Of a stretch of DNA of 64,000 bases, positions 54,991-64,000 are shown piece after piece. The stretch is taken from contig NC_134465.1 in assembly GCF_047948215.1 (NCBI RefSeq), forward strand, positions 43,809,946-43,873,945, read 5' to 3'. This DNA comes from Lycorma delicatula. Its lineage: Eukaryota > Arthropoda > Insecta > Hemiptera > Fulgoridae. The first letter of the stretch is position 1, and each line of letters starts with the position of its first letter. Below the pieces are notes generated by a model. It made no database searches. It worked only from the letters and a program-made list of their open reading frames with translations, and had not been told where the DNA came from. The position numbers were made by a program, and so were the translations under genes.

Positions 54991-55790
54991 TGTATAAAAA
55001 ATATGGTAGACTATTTTTGCTATAGACTGTATTATAAAATAGTAATAAAATTCGGTAATTCGTAGATATAAACAACATACTTTAGGTATGTTGTAAAAAT
55101 AAAGAATTTCAAACGTATAGCTGAAATGTAACGTTCAGTTGTTGAAATTTTCATCCGGAGACCCGGGTTCGAATACCGGTATTTTTCATGCGCTACAAAA
55201 TTCCATATTCGTATCCCACATACAAGCTTCAAGCTTTTGTGATGATATCAAAAAGCAAAAATAAAAAGATTATCTTAACTTATAGAGATATACAGCCATC
55301 CAATAGTAAAAGAGGATGAATGTTTGTGTATAACCAACCAATCAGACAATCATAAACATAATCCCACTCTTATTAACAATCTAATCAGCGTAATAACTGC
55401 GGTAAGCCTCATCACCGATTTTAACCAATTATAATTCGTAATAGAAAATACAATTTGCTACCGATTAATAAAACCAGATGTTCTTCAGCGTTTGAATGCT
55501 ATTTTAATTAAATTAAAGTTACGCACAAGACAACACCAAAAATATTATTGATCTGCGTAAAATTTAGAATATATGACAAACTACATCATTATATACGTAC
55601 TCTAAAGGAAGTATATCAGGATTATTATTTTTATTATTATTATTATTATAAAAATAAACCGTAATATTACCGGTAAAATCTTAATTTATTACAAGCATAA
55701 GAGTACCTACAATAACTCTCCCGACCCCAACAATACATCAATTTCTTTGAAGTAAATTGTAAGAGGGTTTCAGATAGAAAAGTGGTAACG

Positions 55791-55804
55791 GTGGGGGGGG
55801 GGGG
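55791..55804. repeat. Homopolymer G run
   Basis: GGTGGGGGGGGGGGG-type tract, about 12 consecutive G; error-prone for sequencing. Confidence 0.85.
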
Positions 55805-55986
55805 TAGTAATCACAAGAGAGAAATGAAGATGGGTAAATGTTACATATAGAAAGAGATAAAGTAAAAGGGAGTAAGAAAAGAAATAGTGAATGAACGGGG
55901 AAGTGGAGGGAAAATGAAAAGAGTAAGAGGAGTAATGGAGGAACGAAAGGGGAAGAACTATAATGGGAGGTTTAGTTAAACCTCTC

Positions 55987-55988
<2 letters not shown>

Positions 55989-56022
<34 letters not shown>
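55989..56022. repeat. (TG)n microsatellite
   Basis: About 17 TG units. Confidence 0.96.
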
Positions 56023-56026
<4 letters not shown>

Positions 56027-57188
56027 TATATATACTGTAAGAAGTATAGGGGAGAGACTAACATAAAGACAACAGGGAATAAAAGAAGAAGGGGGAAGTA
56101 TAAGGAATAAAAGGGGAAAAAGTTAAGAGACTAATAAAGGAAGGAAAAGAAGAAAATAAAAGTAGTAAACAACAAGAAGGGAGAAGAAATTTTTAACGAA
56201 ATAGAAGGACTCGAAGAAGTTTTATTATAGCCAATATAAACGCTGTATATGTACTTGAGAAAACTATACAATTTTATTTTTATTTTTGACCAAGCAAAAG
56301 TTAGGTATCGATGACAATTACGACACGACATTTTAACTATTCTGTTCGTAATCTTAAAATCAAAAAATAATATTAAGTAACGGTTTGAAAAACTCTTGTC
56401 AACGTTAATCACGAATACTTTTTATTTTAAATTATTATTATTAAAACTTTGGTTTTCGTACAACCAAAAAAAAGGTTACAAGAGATTGTAAGTTACGAAA
56501 AAACTGGAAAAAAATCATGTACAATTTTAACGATATATCAAAAAATCGGGCTATAATAACGAATTTTGAGAAATACAGAATCTTGGTAAAAAAAAAAATT
56601 AAGTAATTAAAAAGTTAACGACAGATACCCAACGACAAAATAAACAAATTTTTAACAGTTGTTAATTAGGACCACACATCCGTGCATTCGAATATTTTGA
56701 AACAAAAAACTATCAAAATATGCTAGTATAACCAATAAATTACAGGATTTATTATTTTAGAACTTTTCAACTAGTTCTGATGACAGTCTTTTCTATATCT
56801 GGCCATTTAATCAACAGTTTCTTTCATTTTTTCTATTTTAATTTATGGTTTTTAGTTAAGAATATGTTGATTTACAAACTTGGCAGACGATTTTTAAATC
56901 ATATTAAAAGTGTGTTAGGATTTTAATTAATTATATTACATTTTATTGTTATATTTTTGCTGTAGAGGACCACGTGAGACTACAGAAGACCAAGCGAATA
57001 TAATTTTAATTCCTTCTGTTATAATTTATTCTCTTTCTCCACCAGAATTCTTTCACCCTTTCACTATGCTGTGTTTTTCGTTATTCTGTCCAGCATATGC
57101 ACTCACTTTTCTTTTTTTGCATTCTTCGGATTTTTTTCTGTAATTTTCTTTTTAATAACCTTTTATTCGATCGGAGTAAAAAAATTAC

Positions 57189-57489
57189 AAGCTTTTGAAT
57201 GCAGTACTATAGGAGAATGTTAAAAATCAGATGGGTGGATAAAGTGGCCAATGAAGAGCTGTTGCGGTAAAAAGATGAAGAAAGAAGCATTTGAAAAAAT
57301 ATAGCTAAAAAAAGAGGCATACTTATAGGCCACATCTTAAGGCATCCTGGAAAAGTCGCTTTTATTGGAGGGACAGGTAGATGGGAAAAATTGTGCAGCC
57401 AGGCAACATTTGGAATACGCAATATTTGGAAACGACTGGCACTAGATAAGGAATCTTGGACAGCTGCATCAAACCAGTCAAATGACTGG
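57189..57489 (+). mobile_element. Main LINE family 3' fragment, diverged, copy 8
   Basis: Readable pieces: ACAAGCTTTTGAATGCAGTA, RRMLKIRWVDKVANEELL and ATATTTGGAAACGACTGGCA, ending at CAGTCAAATGACTGG without the usual GAAGACA(A)n end. More substitutions and deletions than other copies, so an older insertion. Confidence 0.88.
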
Positions 57490-58038
57490 TTTCTATATGT
57501 GCTTTATTTAGGCCTACTTTACTTTTTTATGTATGGAAGCGGAGTTTTACATTTCCAAAATTTATCAAAACGTTCTTTTGTTCAATCTACCTGAATCCAT
57601 TCAAGGTACTCTTTCGAAATTTCCCCTCCAAAAGTTTTCTATTTTTTTTAACGATATACAACGAATCCTAGTATACTAACATAATCTAACTAAACATAAC
57701 CTACGCTCGCTAACCTGGTCTAATTAAAGTTAAATGTATAAATTATATGCAACAATGATTCAATCTTTAATGATGGTTAATACAGTTTTTTAAATTCTTA
57801 TTTATGCGAATTTCTATGCCGTTACCGACATAAGGATTAAGAAGATTTGTTCAATTCAATTTTATACTTCAACATATTAGTGAGTTTCATCCTAAAGTAG
57901 AATATCGTTTAGTTAAGTATGGTAATTTATTATAAAAAAAAAGTAATTGCAATTATGATTTAATATAAGTATTATATATTATGAATTTTTAATTATACTC
58001 TCGTTTCTCCAAAATAATTTAATCTAATCATTAAAATA
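57490..58038. other. No gene; short shared phrase at 57693-57728
   Basis: AT-rich. The phrase with ATAACCTACGCTCGCTAACC recurs from 51312. Confidence 0.45.
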
Positions 58039-59165
58039 CGAGGTCTGTAAATAAAATAATGAGAATAGTTTTTTTTTTGCAGCCAAAGTAGGAACACCGT
58101 AAAGTTATTAGTAAACGTATGGTTACATGAACAGCTGATTTATATTAGGTATTAATATTTTTACTCTGTTATTGCCACGTGAGACGTAAACAAACTTTTC
58201 ATGAAACGAGTTTTTGTTGTGCGTTACAAAAATGAGTGATACTAATTATGAGCAATGTAGTGAAGTCAAGTTTTGTGTTAAACTGGGTGAGAATGCTACT
58301 GAAACTTTTTCAAAATTGAAAAGGGAATAACTTTTTTTGAATTGAAGATGACGTTCTGTCACGAACCCAACTTTTTAGGTGGTTTAAAGCATTTTCAGAT
58401 AGCCGGGAATCAGTTGCCGACGATCTACGCTCTGGAAGACCGTTAACGTCAAAAAGTGACGACAATGTTGAGCGAACCAGAGAATTGATAGGGTACGACC
58501 GGCGATTAACTGTCAGAATGATTGCAGAACAATTGAATTTACACCATACCCCAGTCCATAAAATCTTGACAAACAAATTGGACATGAAAAAAAGTTTGGG
58601 CAAAATTGATCCCAAAAAACCTCACTGTTGAACAGAAAAACAACAGGGTGAAAATGTGCCGCGATCTTCGACGGCAAATTGAAACTGATCCTGGTTTTCT
58701 AAAAAATATTACTGGTGATGAATCTTGGATATTTGAGTATGACCTAGAAACAAAACGCCAGAGCAAAGTGTGGCACACTTCAAACTCACCGCGTCCCAAA
58801 GAAGCAAAAATGAGAAAATCAAAACAAAATTTGTTTTTTGATAGTAATGGGATTTCCGTAAGGAAATTTTACCTAGGAAGCAGTTTTTGCCTACAGGACA
58901 GACTGTAAATCGATATGTTTACTGAGAAATTCTTAAAAGACTGCGGAAAAGAGTTGTCCGCGTGAGACCATCCTTCAAAGACAACTGGATGCTACATCAT
59001 GACAATGCACCTTGTCACACTGCACTCTCAATTACTGAGGTTTTGACAAAAAAAAAAGCATTCCTGTAGTTCCTCAACCTTATTCACCAGACTTCAGTCC
59101 TGCGATTTTTTTCTGTTTCCGACTTCATAAAGAGTAAAACACCTCAAAGGACGTTTTATATATAT
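58039..59165 (+). mobile_element. Mariner element, 3' end lost
   Basis: After TA (58037-58038) the left end reads CGAGGTCTGTAAATAAAAT, a mariner-like terminus. A decayed transposase fills the element. The right TIR is missing: sequence runs into the inverted-repeat element at 59168. CGAGGT also starts the remnant at 9317, so the two may be related. Confidence 0.8.
58232..59130 (+). pseudogene. Mariner transposase (SETMAR-type relative), broken
   Basis: The Met at 58232 starts MSDTNYEQCSEVKFCVKLGE and NATETFSKLKR, then a stop at 58328. Another frame continues with LSRTQLFRWFKAFSDSRESV, ADDLRSGRPLTSKSDDNVER and MIAEQLNLHHTPVHKILTN, the paired helix-turn-helix region. A frameshift near 58590 leads to LTVEQKNNRVKMCRDL and TGDESWIFEYDLETKRQSK with the first catalytic Asp. 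Further frames give WMLHHDNAPCHTAL (second Asp) and PQPYSPDFSPAIFFC, where the DFS-P-x-D position of the third Asp is changed to Ala-Ile. At least three frameshifts and stops. Inactive. Confidence 0.92.
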
Positions 59166-59167
59166 GG

Positions 59168-60262
59168 TACAGTCAAAGGCCGATTTAGTCATTCCTAGGT
59201 TTGACTAGTCAAACCCACCGGGTTGGCCTAGTGGTTAACGCGTCTTCCCAAATCAGCTGATTCGGAAGACGAGAGTTCCAGCGTTCAAGTCCTAGTTAAG
59301 CCAGTTATTTTTACACGGATTTGAATACAAGATCGTGGATACCGGTGTTCTTTGGTGGTTGGGTTTCAATTAACCACACGTCTCAGGAATGGTCGAACTG
59401 AGAATGTACAAGACTACACTTCATTTACACTCATACATATCATCCTCATTCATCCTCTGAAGAATTATCTAAACGGTAGTTACCGGAGGCTAAACAGGAA
59501 AAAGAAAGAAAGAAAGGTTTCAATCAGCTTTGTCATTAAATACTTAACTGACAATGTGATTTTTGTCTTAATTTCACATGTTTTATTGTTGAATCAATAA
59601 TTTTTTTATTTTTATTTCATAGATCTCCTGGTATAAAATGAAAAGAATAAATGTAAAAATCGGCCTTTGACTGTAACAAATACAGCAAACTAAATTCTGC
59701 CTTTAAAGTTCCTAATAAAATGTAATCGACCAATTAAAGCTCGTCTTTACGTGAGCCAATAAAGGAAAATTTCGGGTAACATTCACTCTACATTATTTCT
59801 GGTGGCAGATATAAGAGTGAACGTTATATTCCCAAAAAAATTGCCTGATTATTTTTTACTAGGAATGTGACATTTCTTTTTAATTCAAATGTATTTTCTT
59901 GAGCTCTCCAATTTTTCCAATCTAACATACTTTTTAAAAATATTTGTAATTGCTCGGATATTTGTTTGTTCGAACAAATGAGATCTATGAAATAAAAAAT
60001 CATTATTGATTCAACAATAAAACATGTGAAATTAAGAAAAAAAAACACATTGTCAGTTAAGTATTTAATGACAAAGCTGATTGTCTGATAGAGTTTTCAA
60101 CTTTGACTGGTCGATTTGGTCGCTCTTAAGATTGCCTAAAAACATTTTAGCCAAAGGCCGAAAGAGAAAGTCTGTTTTCAGCTTTGACTACGAAGCTTAG
60201 TCAATCTGCAGGTTTGACTAGTCAAACCTAGGAATAACTGTAAATCGGCCTTTGACTGTAAC
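59168..60262. mobile_element. Long inverted-repeat DNA element, split by a SINE
   Basis: Left end TACAGTCAAAGGCCGATTTA at 59168, right end the inverse at 60243-60262. Arms: left 59168-59212 plus 59517-59626, right 59981-60262. Identical tracts include CAGCTTTGTCATTAAATACT and TTTCACATGTTTTATTGTTG. The right arm has about 130 bases with no partner on the left, at the point where the SINE sits. A third copy of the terminus (AAATCGGCCTTTGACTGTAA) is at 59657-59676. No protein is encoded. Confidence 0.85.
59213..59516 (+). mobile_element. tRNA-derived SINE, plus strand
   Basis: Head CCACCGGGTTGGCCTAGTGG with A box, then GCGTTCAAGTCC as B box about 60 bases later. The body shares long blocks with the minus-strand copies at 25441 and 63419 (CTTTGGTGGTTGGGTTTCAA, GGTCGAACTGAGAATGTACA). 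The tail is AAAGAAAGAAAG. No clean duplication; the insertion coincides with a deletion in the host element. Confidence 0.95.
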
Positions 60263-61206
60263 ATATATCTATAAAAGTTCTGACGTTTTATATATAAGGT
60301 TTTATAAAAGGTCTGACGTTTTATATATATAAAGAAGAAAAGACCTACAGAACCCCCAAACTAAAATGCTTTTTTTTTATATAGAAGTAAGCCTAATATT
60401 TACAAGGGTGTTTCTTAATGATATGTATATACGCTAATTATAACCATCTCCTATTAAAAAGACCACAAATTAGTTCAGTGTAGGTTTATGTTGTGTGTAT
60501 ATATGAATTCTTCCTGGGGCGGAAATTACAAAAGACAAGTCTATAGTCGTATTATGTAATCTATATAGCTTTAAAAAAATATTAAAAAAAAAATTTTATA
60601 AGTACAGGCACGCGTTCAGGTAAAAAATAAACCTTTTGAACTTAGGAAATACGTAGAAAATAGACTAAGGGGTTAAAAAATAATAAAAAACCAACCCTTC
60701 ATATGGTATGGTATGAAATAAATACTAATAAAAGTAACACACGTACACACACACATCTAAATCTATGATCTCCTCGTTATCCTTCTTAACATTTACACGA
60801 GAAAGGATAAAAAGCACCACATAATCGTTATCTCTACAATAAAAATGTCATTAGATATTTTTTATACTAGCGTATTAAACATATAATAAGAAGGACAAAC
60901 CACACGACCTGCCGCCGATACCAAAAGAAGGGGCTAATGTAAAGAGAGAAGGGATGTTTAAATGGAAAGGGTTTTATTATTTATGTTTAGTTATTTAGTA
61001 GTTTTAATAGCGAGTAGTTTTCTATACCCAAATAATTTATTGAATTGCTTCATAAACCGGTCCAAAGAACCCCTCTTCACCATAAATAAAAAAAGTTGCT
61101 TTTTACGGAGTTAAAAGGGTGAAGTATAACCTACCATTAAATATAATAAATTTTTGGTTACAATACTGAAGGGTTACACAAATACGGTAAAAAATAAGTG
61201 TTTTTT
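60263..61206. other. No recognised gene
   Basis: Near 60280-60330 the unit TCTGACGTTTTATATATA is repeated twice, related to GGACGTTTTATATATATG at 59152. The rest is AT-rich, noncoding. Confidence 0.5.
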
Positions 61207-61490
61207 ACTTCCTTGTACGAAGTAAAGTAAGTATTGTAATCGCGGAAAATTTCGGTTTTCAGATTTCACCGGAAATATCCATTTTGACCATCCCTGAATC
61301 CATTTTCACTATTTTCAGCGTGACATCTGTACGTAATGTATGTAGGGGTATGTATGTATCTCGCATAAATCAAAAATAATTAACCGTAGTATATTGAAAT
61401 TTTGGATTTAGTACTGTTGTACCATCTAATTGTACACCTCTCCTTTTGATTCCAATCGACTGGATAAAAAGTGTCCAAAAAAGCCTTTTC
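61207..61490 (+). repeat. Family P repeat, copy 5, 3'-truncated
   Basis: Starts ACTTCCTTGTACGAAGTAAA and follows copies 1 and 2 through GGAAATATCCATTTTGACC and the GATTCCAATCGACTGG region. It ends abruptly near 61490. Confidence 0.85.
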
Positions 61491-61614
61491 CGTAACTGTA
61501 GTAACATCTTTTTAAATTAGACAAAAGAATTTTAAGAAACATACGAACGCGATTGCCAGAAAGGAGTTAATTAACTAAAAATTGAAAGTTAAATTTATAA
61601 AAATTCAGGAAAAA

Positions 61615-62723
61615 TCTAATGTGGACACCACATGACTTCCTTGTATGCCTATTAAGTTGCATATACACAATTTTTAAAATGAAAATACATAAAAATTTAT
61701 TTCATTAATAACTTCTGATATTTTTTCACATATTTTTTTGTCTTCAGTCATTTGACTGGTTTGATGCAGCTCTCCAAGATTCCCTATCTGTATCTACCCC
61801 GTACATCCTATATACCTAACAATTTGTTTTACATATTCCAAACGTTCACAATTTCTTCCTTCTACCTGTCCATCTAAATATTAAAGCGACTATTCCACGA
61901 TGCCTTAATATGTGGCCTATAAGTCTGTCTCTTGTTTTAGCTATATTTTTCCAAATGCTTCTTTCTTCATCGATTTGCTGCAACACCTCTTCATTTGTCA
62001 CTTTATCCACCCATCTGATTTTTTAAATTCTCCTATAGCACCACATTTCAAAAGCTTCTTCTTTTCTTCTCAGGTACTTCGATCGTCCAAGATTCACTTC
62101 CATATAAAGCGACGCTCCAAACATATACTTTCAAAAATATTTTCCTTTAAATTAATTATAAATAATATTTCAATAAAATTAAAAAAAATTAATTTAATTG
62201 AAATATTATGTATCATAAAATCTTTTTTTACAATCAAGAGATTAATATTATTAATAAATCAATGTATTTAAATTAGAAAAAAGAGATGAAGTCCGATTCG
62301 AACTGATGTGCCTTCCCCTTCTAAGATTCAAGTATTTCATTAATTAAAATTTTATTTGGCTATAACTCTTGAACCGATGTAAATAACTATCATTTATCGT
62401 TGAAAATCTCTCAATGAGAGATTACTGCAGTTAAGGAAAATCCAAAATCTAGATTCTTCGGATTTTGAGCTTTTTGGGGGACTTTTGGTCCAGTTGATTG
62501 CCATACAAAGGGAAGGTGCACAACTAGATGTTACAACAGTCCTAAATCCAAAATTTTAACATCCTACGGCTAATCGTTTTTGAGTTGTGCGAGATACGTA
62601 CAGACAACACGCCGAAATTTGTAAAAATGGATTCAGAGATGATCAAAATGGATATTTCCGTTATAATCTGAAGACCAAAATTTTTCGCGATCACAATACT
62701 TCCTTTACTTCGTACAAGGAAGT
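61615..62723 (-). repeat. Family P repeat, copy 6, minus strand, split by a LINE piece
   Basis: One end has TGTGGACACCACATGACTTC (61621-61640). The other has the perfect 8-bp stem hairpin ACTTCCTT-(10 nt)-AAGGAAGT at 62698-62723. GATTCGAACTGATGTGCC near 62296 is the B-box-like segment on the minus strand. The LINE fragment 61733-62156 interrupts it. Copies 5 and 6 point towards each other. Confidence 0.88.
61733..62156 (-). mobile_element. Main LINE family 3' fragment, minus strand, copy 9
   Basis: T-run 61733-61740 followed by GTCTTCAGTCATTTGACTGG, then the minus-strand coding relic of RRMLK...WVDKVTNEEVL and SESWTIEVP-like sequence. Several indels break it. It is inserted in family P copy 6. 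Confidence 0.9.
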
Positions 62724-63405
62724 AAAAAAGGCAAGGTAGGTTAATATAAAAGTATTCAAAATTTCTAAAAAAAGAACGTTTAAACGAACGTTCGGTTAAT
62801 TAAACAATTAATTAACACGTATAATAATAAATCTTTCTTTATACAAATCAATTATTAATTATCACTATAGACTAAATAATTAATCATCTTTTTAAATTTA
62901 AATCTAAAAGAAAGTTATACACATGAGAACCAAAATTTTCAATAGAAAAAAAATAGTAAAATATAGTATAAACCAAAAAAGTATGATTTCAAAATATTTT
63001 TTTAAATAAATGAAAAAACTAAATAAACATAAATAAATGAATAAATAAACATCTATAGGGTTTTATCGTCCCCCTAATTCAATACCTAAGGTTTTTAACT
63101 TAAAAATAAAATAAATTTAAAAATTATAATAAAGTATATTTCTAGTCAAATCATTCATTCCAGACGTCAATTACAAGACTAATTATTATGTTATATTACC
63201 ATAGACAAATTACTGTTGAAAAATTGTAGCAGTAAATTTTTTAACAGTAATTTTTTTAAAACTAAAAAAAAAGTTTTACAATTTTTTTAAATTAAAAAAA
63301 AGTTCTAAAAAAATTAAAAAATCTATATTTTTAAACATTGATCGGTTTCCCCACGTCAAATATTGCGGCCAAAGTATTTTTTTTTATTTTTTGTGTACCA
63401 CTTTC
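62724..63405. other. AT-rich DNA without a recognised gene
   Basis: Very A/T-rich (many A-runs), no coding signal. Confidence 0.5.
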
Positions 63406-63418
63406 AATACTACTTTGT

Positions 63419-63721
63419 CTTTTTCTTTCTTTTTCCTGTTTAACCTCCAGTAAGTACCGTTTAGATAATTCTTCTGAGGATGAATGAGGATGATATGTAT
63501 GAGTGTAAATGAAGTGTAGTCTTGTACATTCTCAGTTCGACCATTCCTGAGATGTGTGGTTAATTGAAACCCAACCACCAAAGAACACCGGTATCCACGA
63601 TCTAGTATTCAAATCCGTGTAAAAATAACTGGCTTTACTAGGGACTTGAACGCTGGAACTCTCGTCTTTCAAATCAGGTGATTTGGGAAGACGCGTTCAC
63701 CACTTGACCGAACCGGTGGGT
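63419..63721 (-). mobile_element. tRNA-derived SINE, minus strand, 13-bp duplication
   Basis: Perfect duplication AATACTACTTTGT at 63406-63418 and 63722-63734. Same family as 25441 and 59213; head near 63721, tail (TTTTTCTTTC) near 63420. The head has a few changes in the A-box region (CACTTGACCGAACCGGTGG). Confidence 0.95.
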
Positions 63722-63734
63722 AATACTACTTTGT

Positions 63735-64000
63735 GTAGGATGACAAAAACAAAACTTCGGTTTTGTTTTTGCAATAAATAAAAACAATGCTTTTTTCAAT
63801 TTTTATGGAAGGGAGGGAATTCTGGGGCGTTTTTTTTAAAATGGTAAGATAAGCATGCACACTTGTACTAAGTGCTTAATATAAAGTAGGGTTATGTTAG
63901 CAAAATTTTGAGAAAATTAATCCCCGTAACTCCCTATCCGCGGGAGATATTGGTCCTAAACTTTTACCAACAAATTTCCCCGTATACATGAGTTTCTGAA
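63735..64000. other. No recognised gene
   Basis: CCCCGTAACTCCCTATCCGC near 63925 (phrase on invoking a reading of an old repeat) but no identifiable family. Window ends here. Confidence 0.4.

Larger units (their letters stand above)
54991..57188. other. AT-rich DNA without a recognised gene
   Basis: (TTA)n near 55622-55650, a G-run at 55791-55804 and a (TG)n tract at 55989-56022. A 65-codon frame after TTTTGCTGTAG at 56955-56966 was considered as an exon and not accepted. Confidence 0.45.

Noticed and set aside
56946..57143. Possible exon after a pyrimidine-rich TTTTGCTGTAG
   Set aside because: The downstream frame is Phe/Leu/Ser-rich as expected from T-rich DNA, there is no donor site, and no motif.
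59213..59290. Functional tRNA gene at the SINE head
   Set aside because: Same head occurs in three dispersed copies with SINE body and tail; arms do not pair as in a tRNA.
1..64000. CRISPR array, bacterial operon or prophage
   Set aside because: No regularly spaced repeats with unique spacers, no ribosome-binding-site/operon structure; all coding relics are eukaryotic mobile elements.

Overview
This is AT-rich nuclear DNA from a eukaryote, almost certainly an insect. The evidence is the mariner/Tc1 transposases, insect-type Helitrons with AT target sites and CTAG ends, jockey/R1-type and other non-LTR retrotransposon fragments, a tRNA-headed SINE and many long (AT)n tracts. A hemipteran is my best guess from the overall mix of elements, but no single feature proves it. 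I found no prokaryotic gene layout, rRNA, canonical tRNA gene, CRISPR array or convincing host protein-coding gene. The window reads as a repeat graveyard in an intergenic or large-intron region.

Layout. 1-5.3 kb: AT microsatellites, a Helitron 3' end (family A), a broken mariner/Tc1 element (1757-3100) and a LINE copy with an 11-bp target-site duplication (4063-5268). 5.6-9.8 kb: the first copy of a hairpin-ended repeat (family P), a LINE fragment whose 3' end is tandemly duplicated (7979-8697), and a gutted mariner. 10.3-14.7 kb: a 2.26-kb minus-strand Helitron with a decayed Rep/helicase N-terminus, a second family A copy and a small plus-strand Helitron. 15.9-16.7 kb: family C, which carries a tRNA-like segment. 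18.8-22.4 kb: a CpG-rich patch, then a family P copy split by a LINE insertion with a perfect duplication. 23.5-27.8 kb: another LINE fragment, a SINE with a 15-bp duplication, and family B. 29.0-30.3 kb: a 1.3-kb foldback element with about 469-bp arms and a TA target. 31-36.2 kb: jockey-like RT remains, family P, family B split by a Helitron, and an R1-like LINE end. 37.5-40.9 kb: a 111-bp LINE tail and the longest reading frame in the window (547 codons, RT), flanked by a direct repeat of about 170 bp. 42.6-49.9 kb: further P, C and A copies. The 46.5-49.9 kb part includes the youngest-looking DNA transposon, a mariner-type element (48480-49812) nested in family C. 51.9-64 kb: LINE ORF1 remains, two opposed LINE fragments, a third mariner, a long inverted-repeat element split by a SINE, more P copies and a third SINE.

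The same LINE lineage supplied nine pieces across the window. Four show duplications, three of them clean and 10-11 bp long, so the family was recently mobile. Nesting gives a relative order: families P, B and C are old; LINE, Helitron and mariner insertions into them are younger. The most unusual structures are the foldback element, the hairpin-terminated family P with its Pol III B-box-like motif, the three-terminus inverted-repeat element at 59.2-60.3 kb, and several perfect palindromes with 2-3-nt spacers. Family assignments rest on reading motifs by eye; no search was run.
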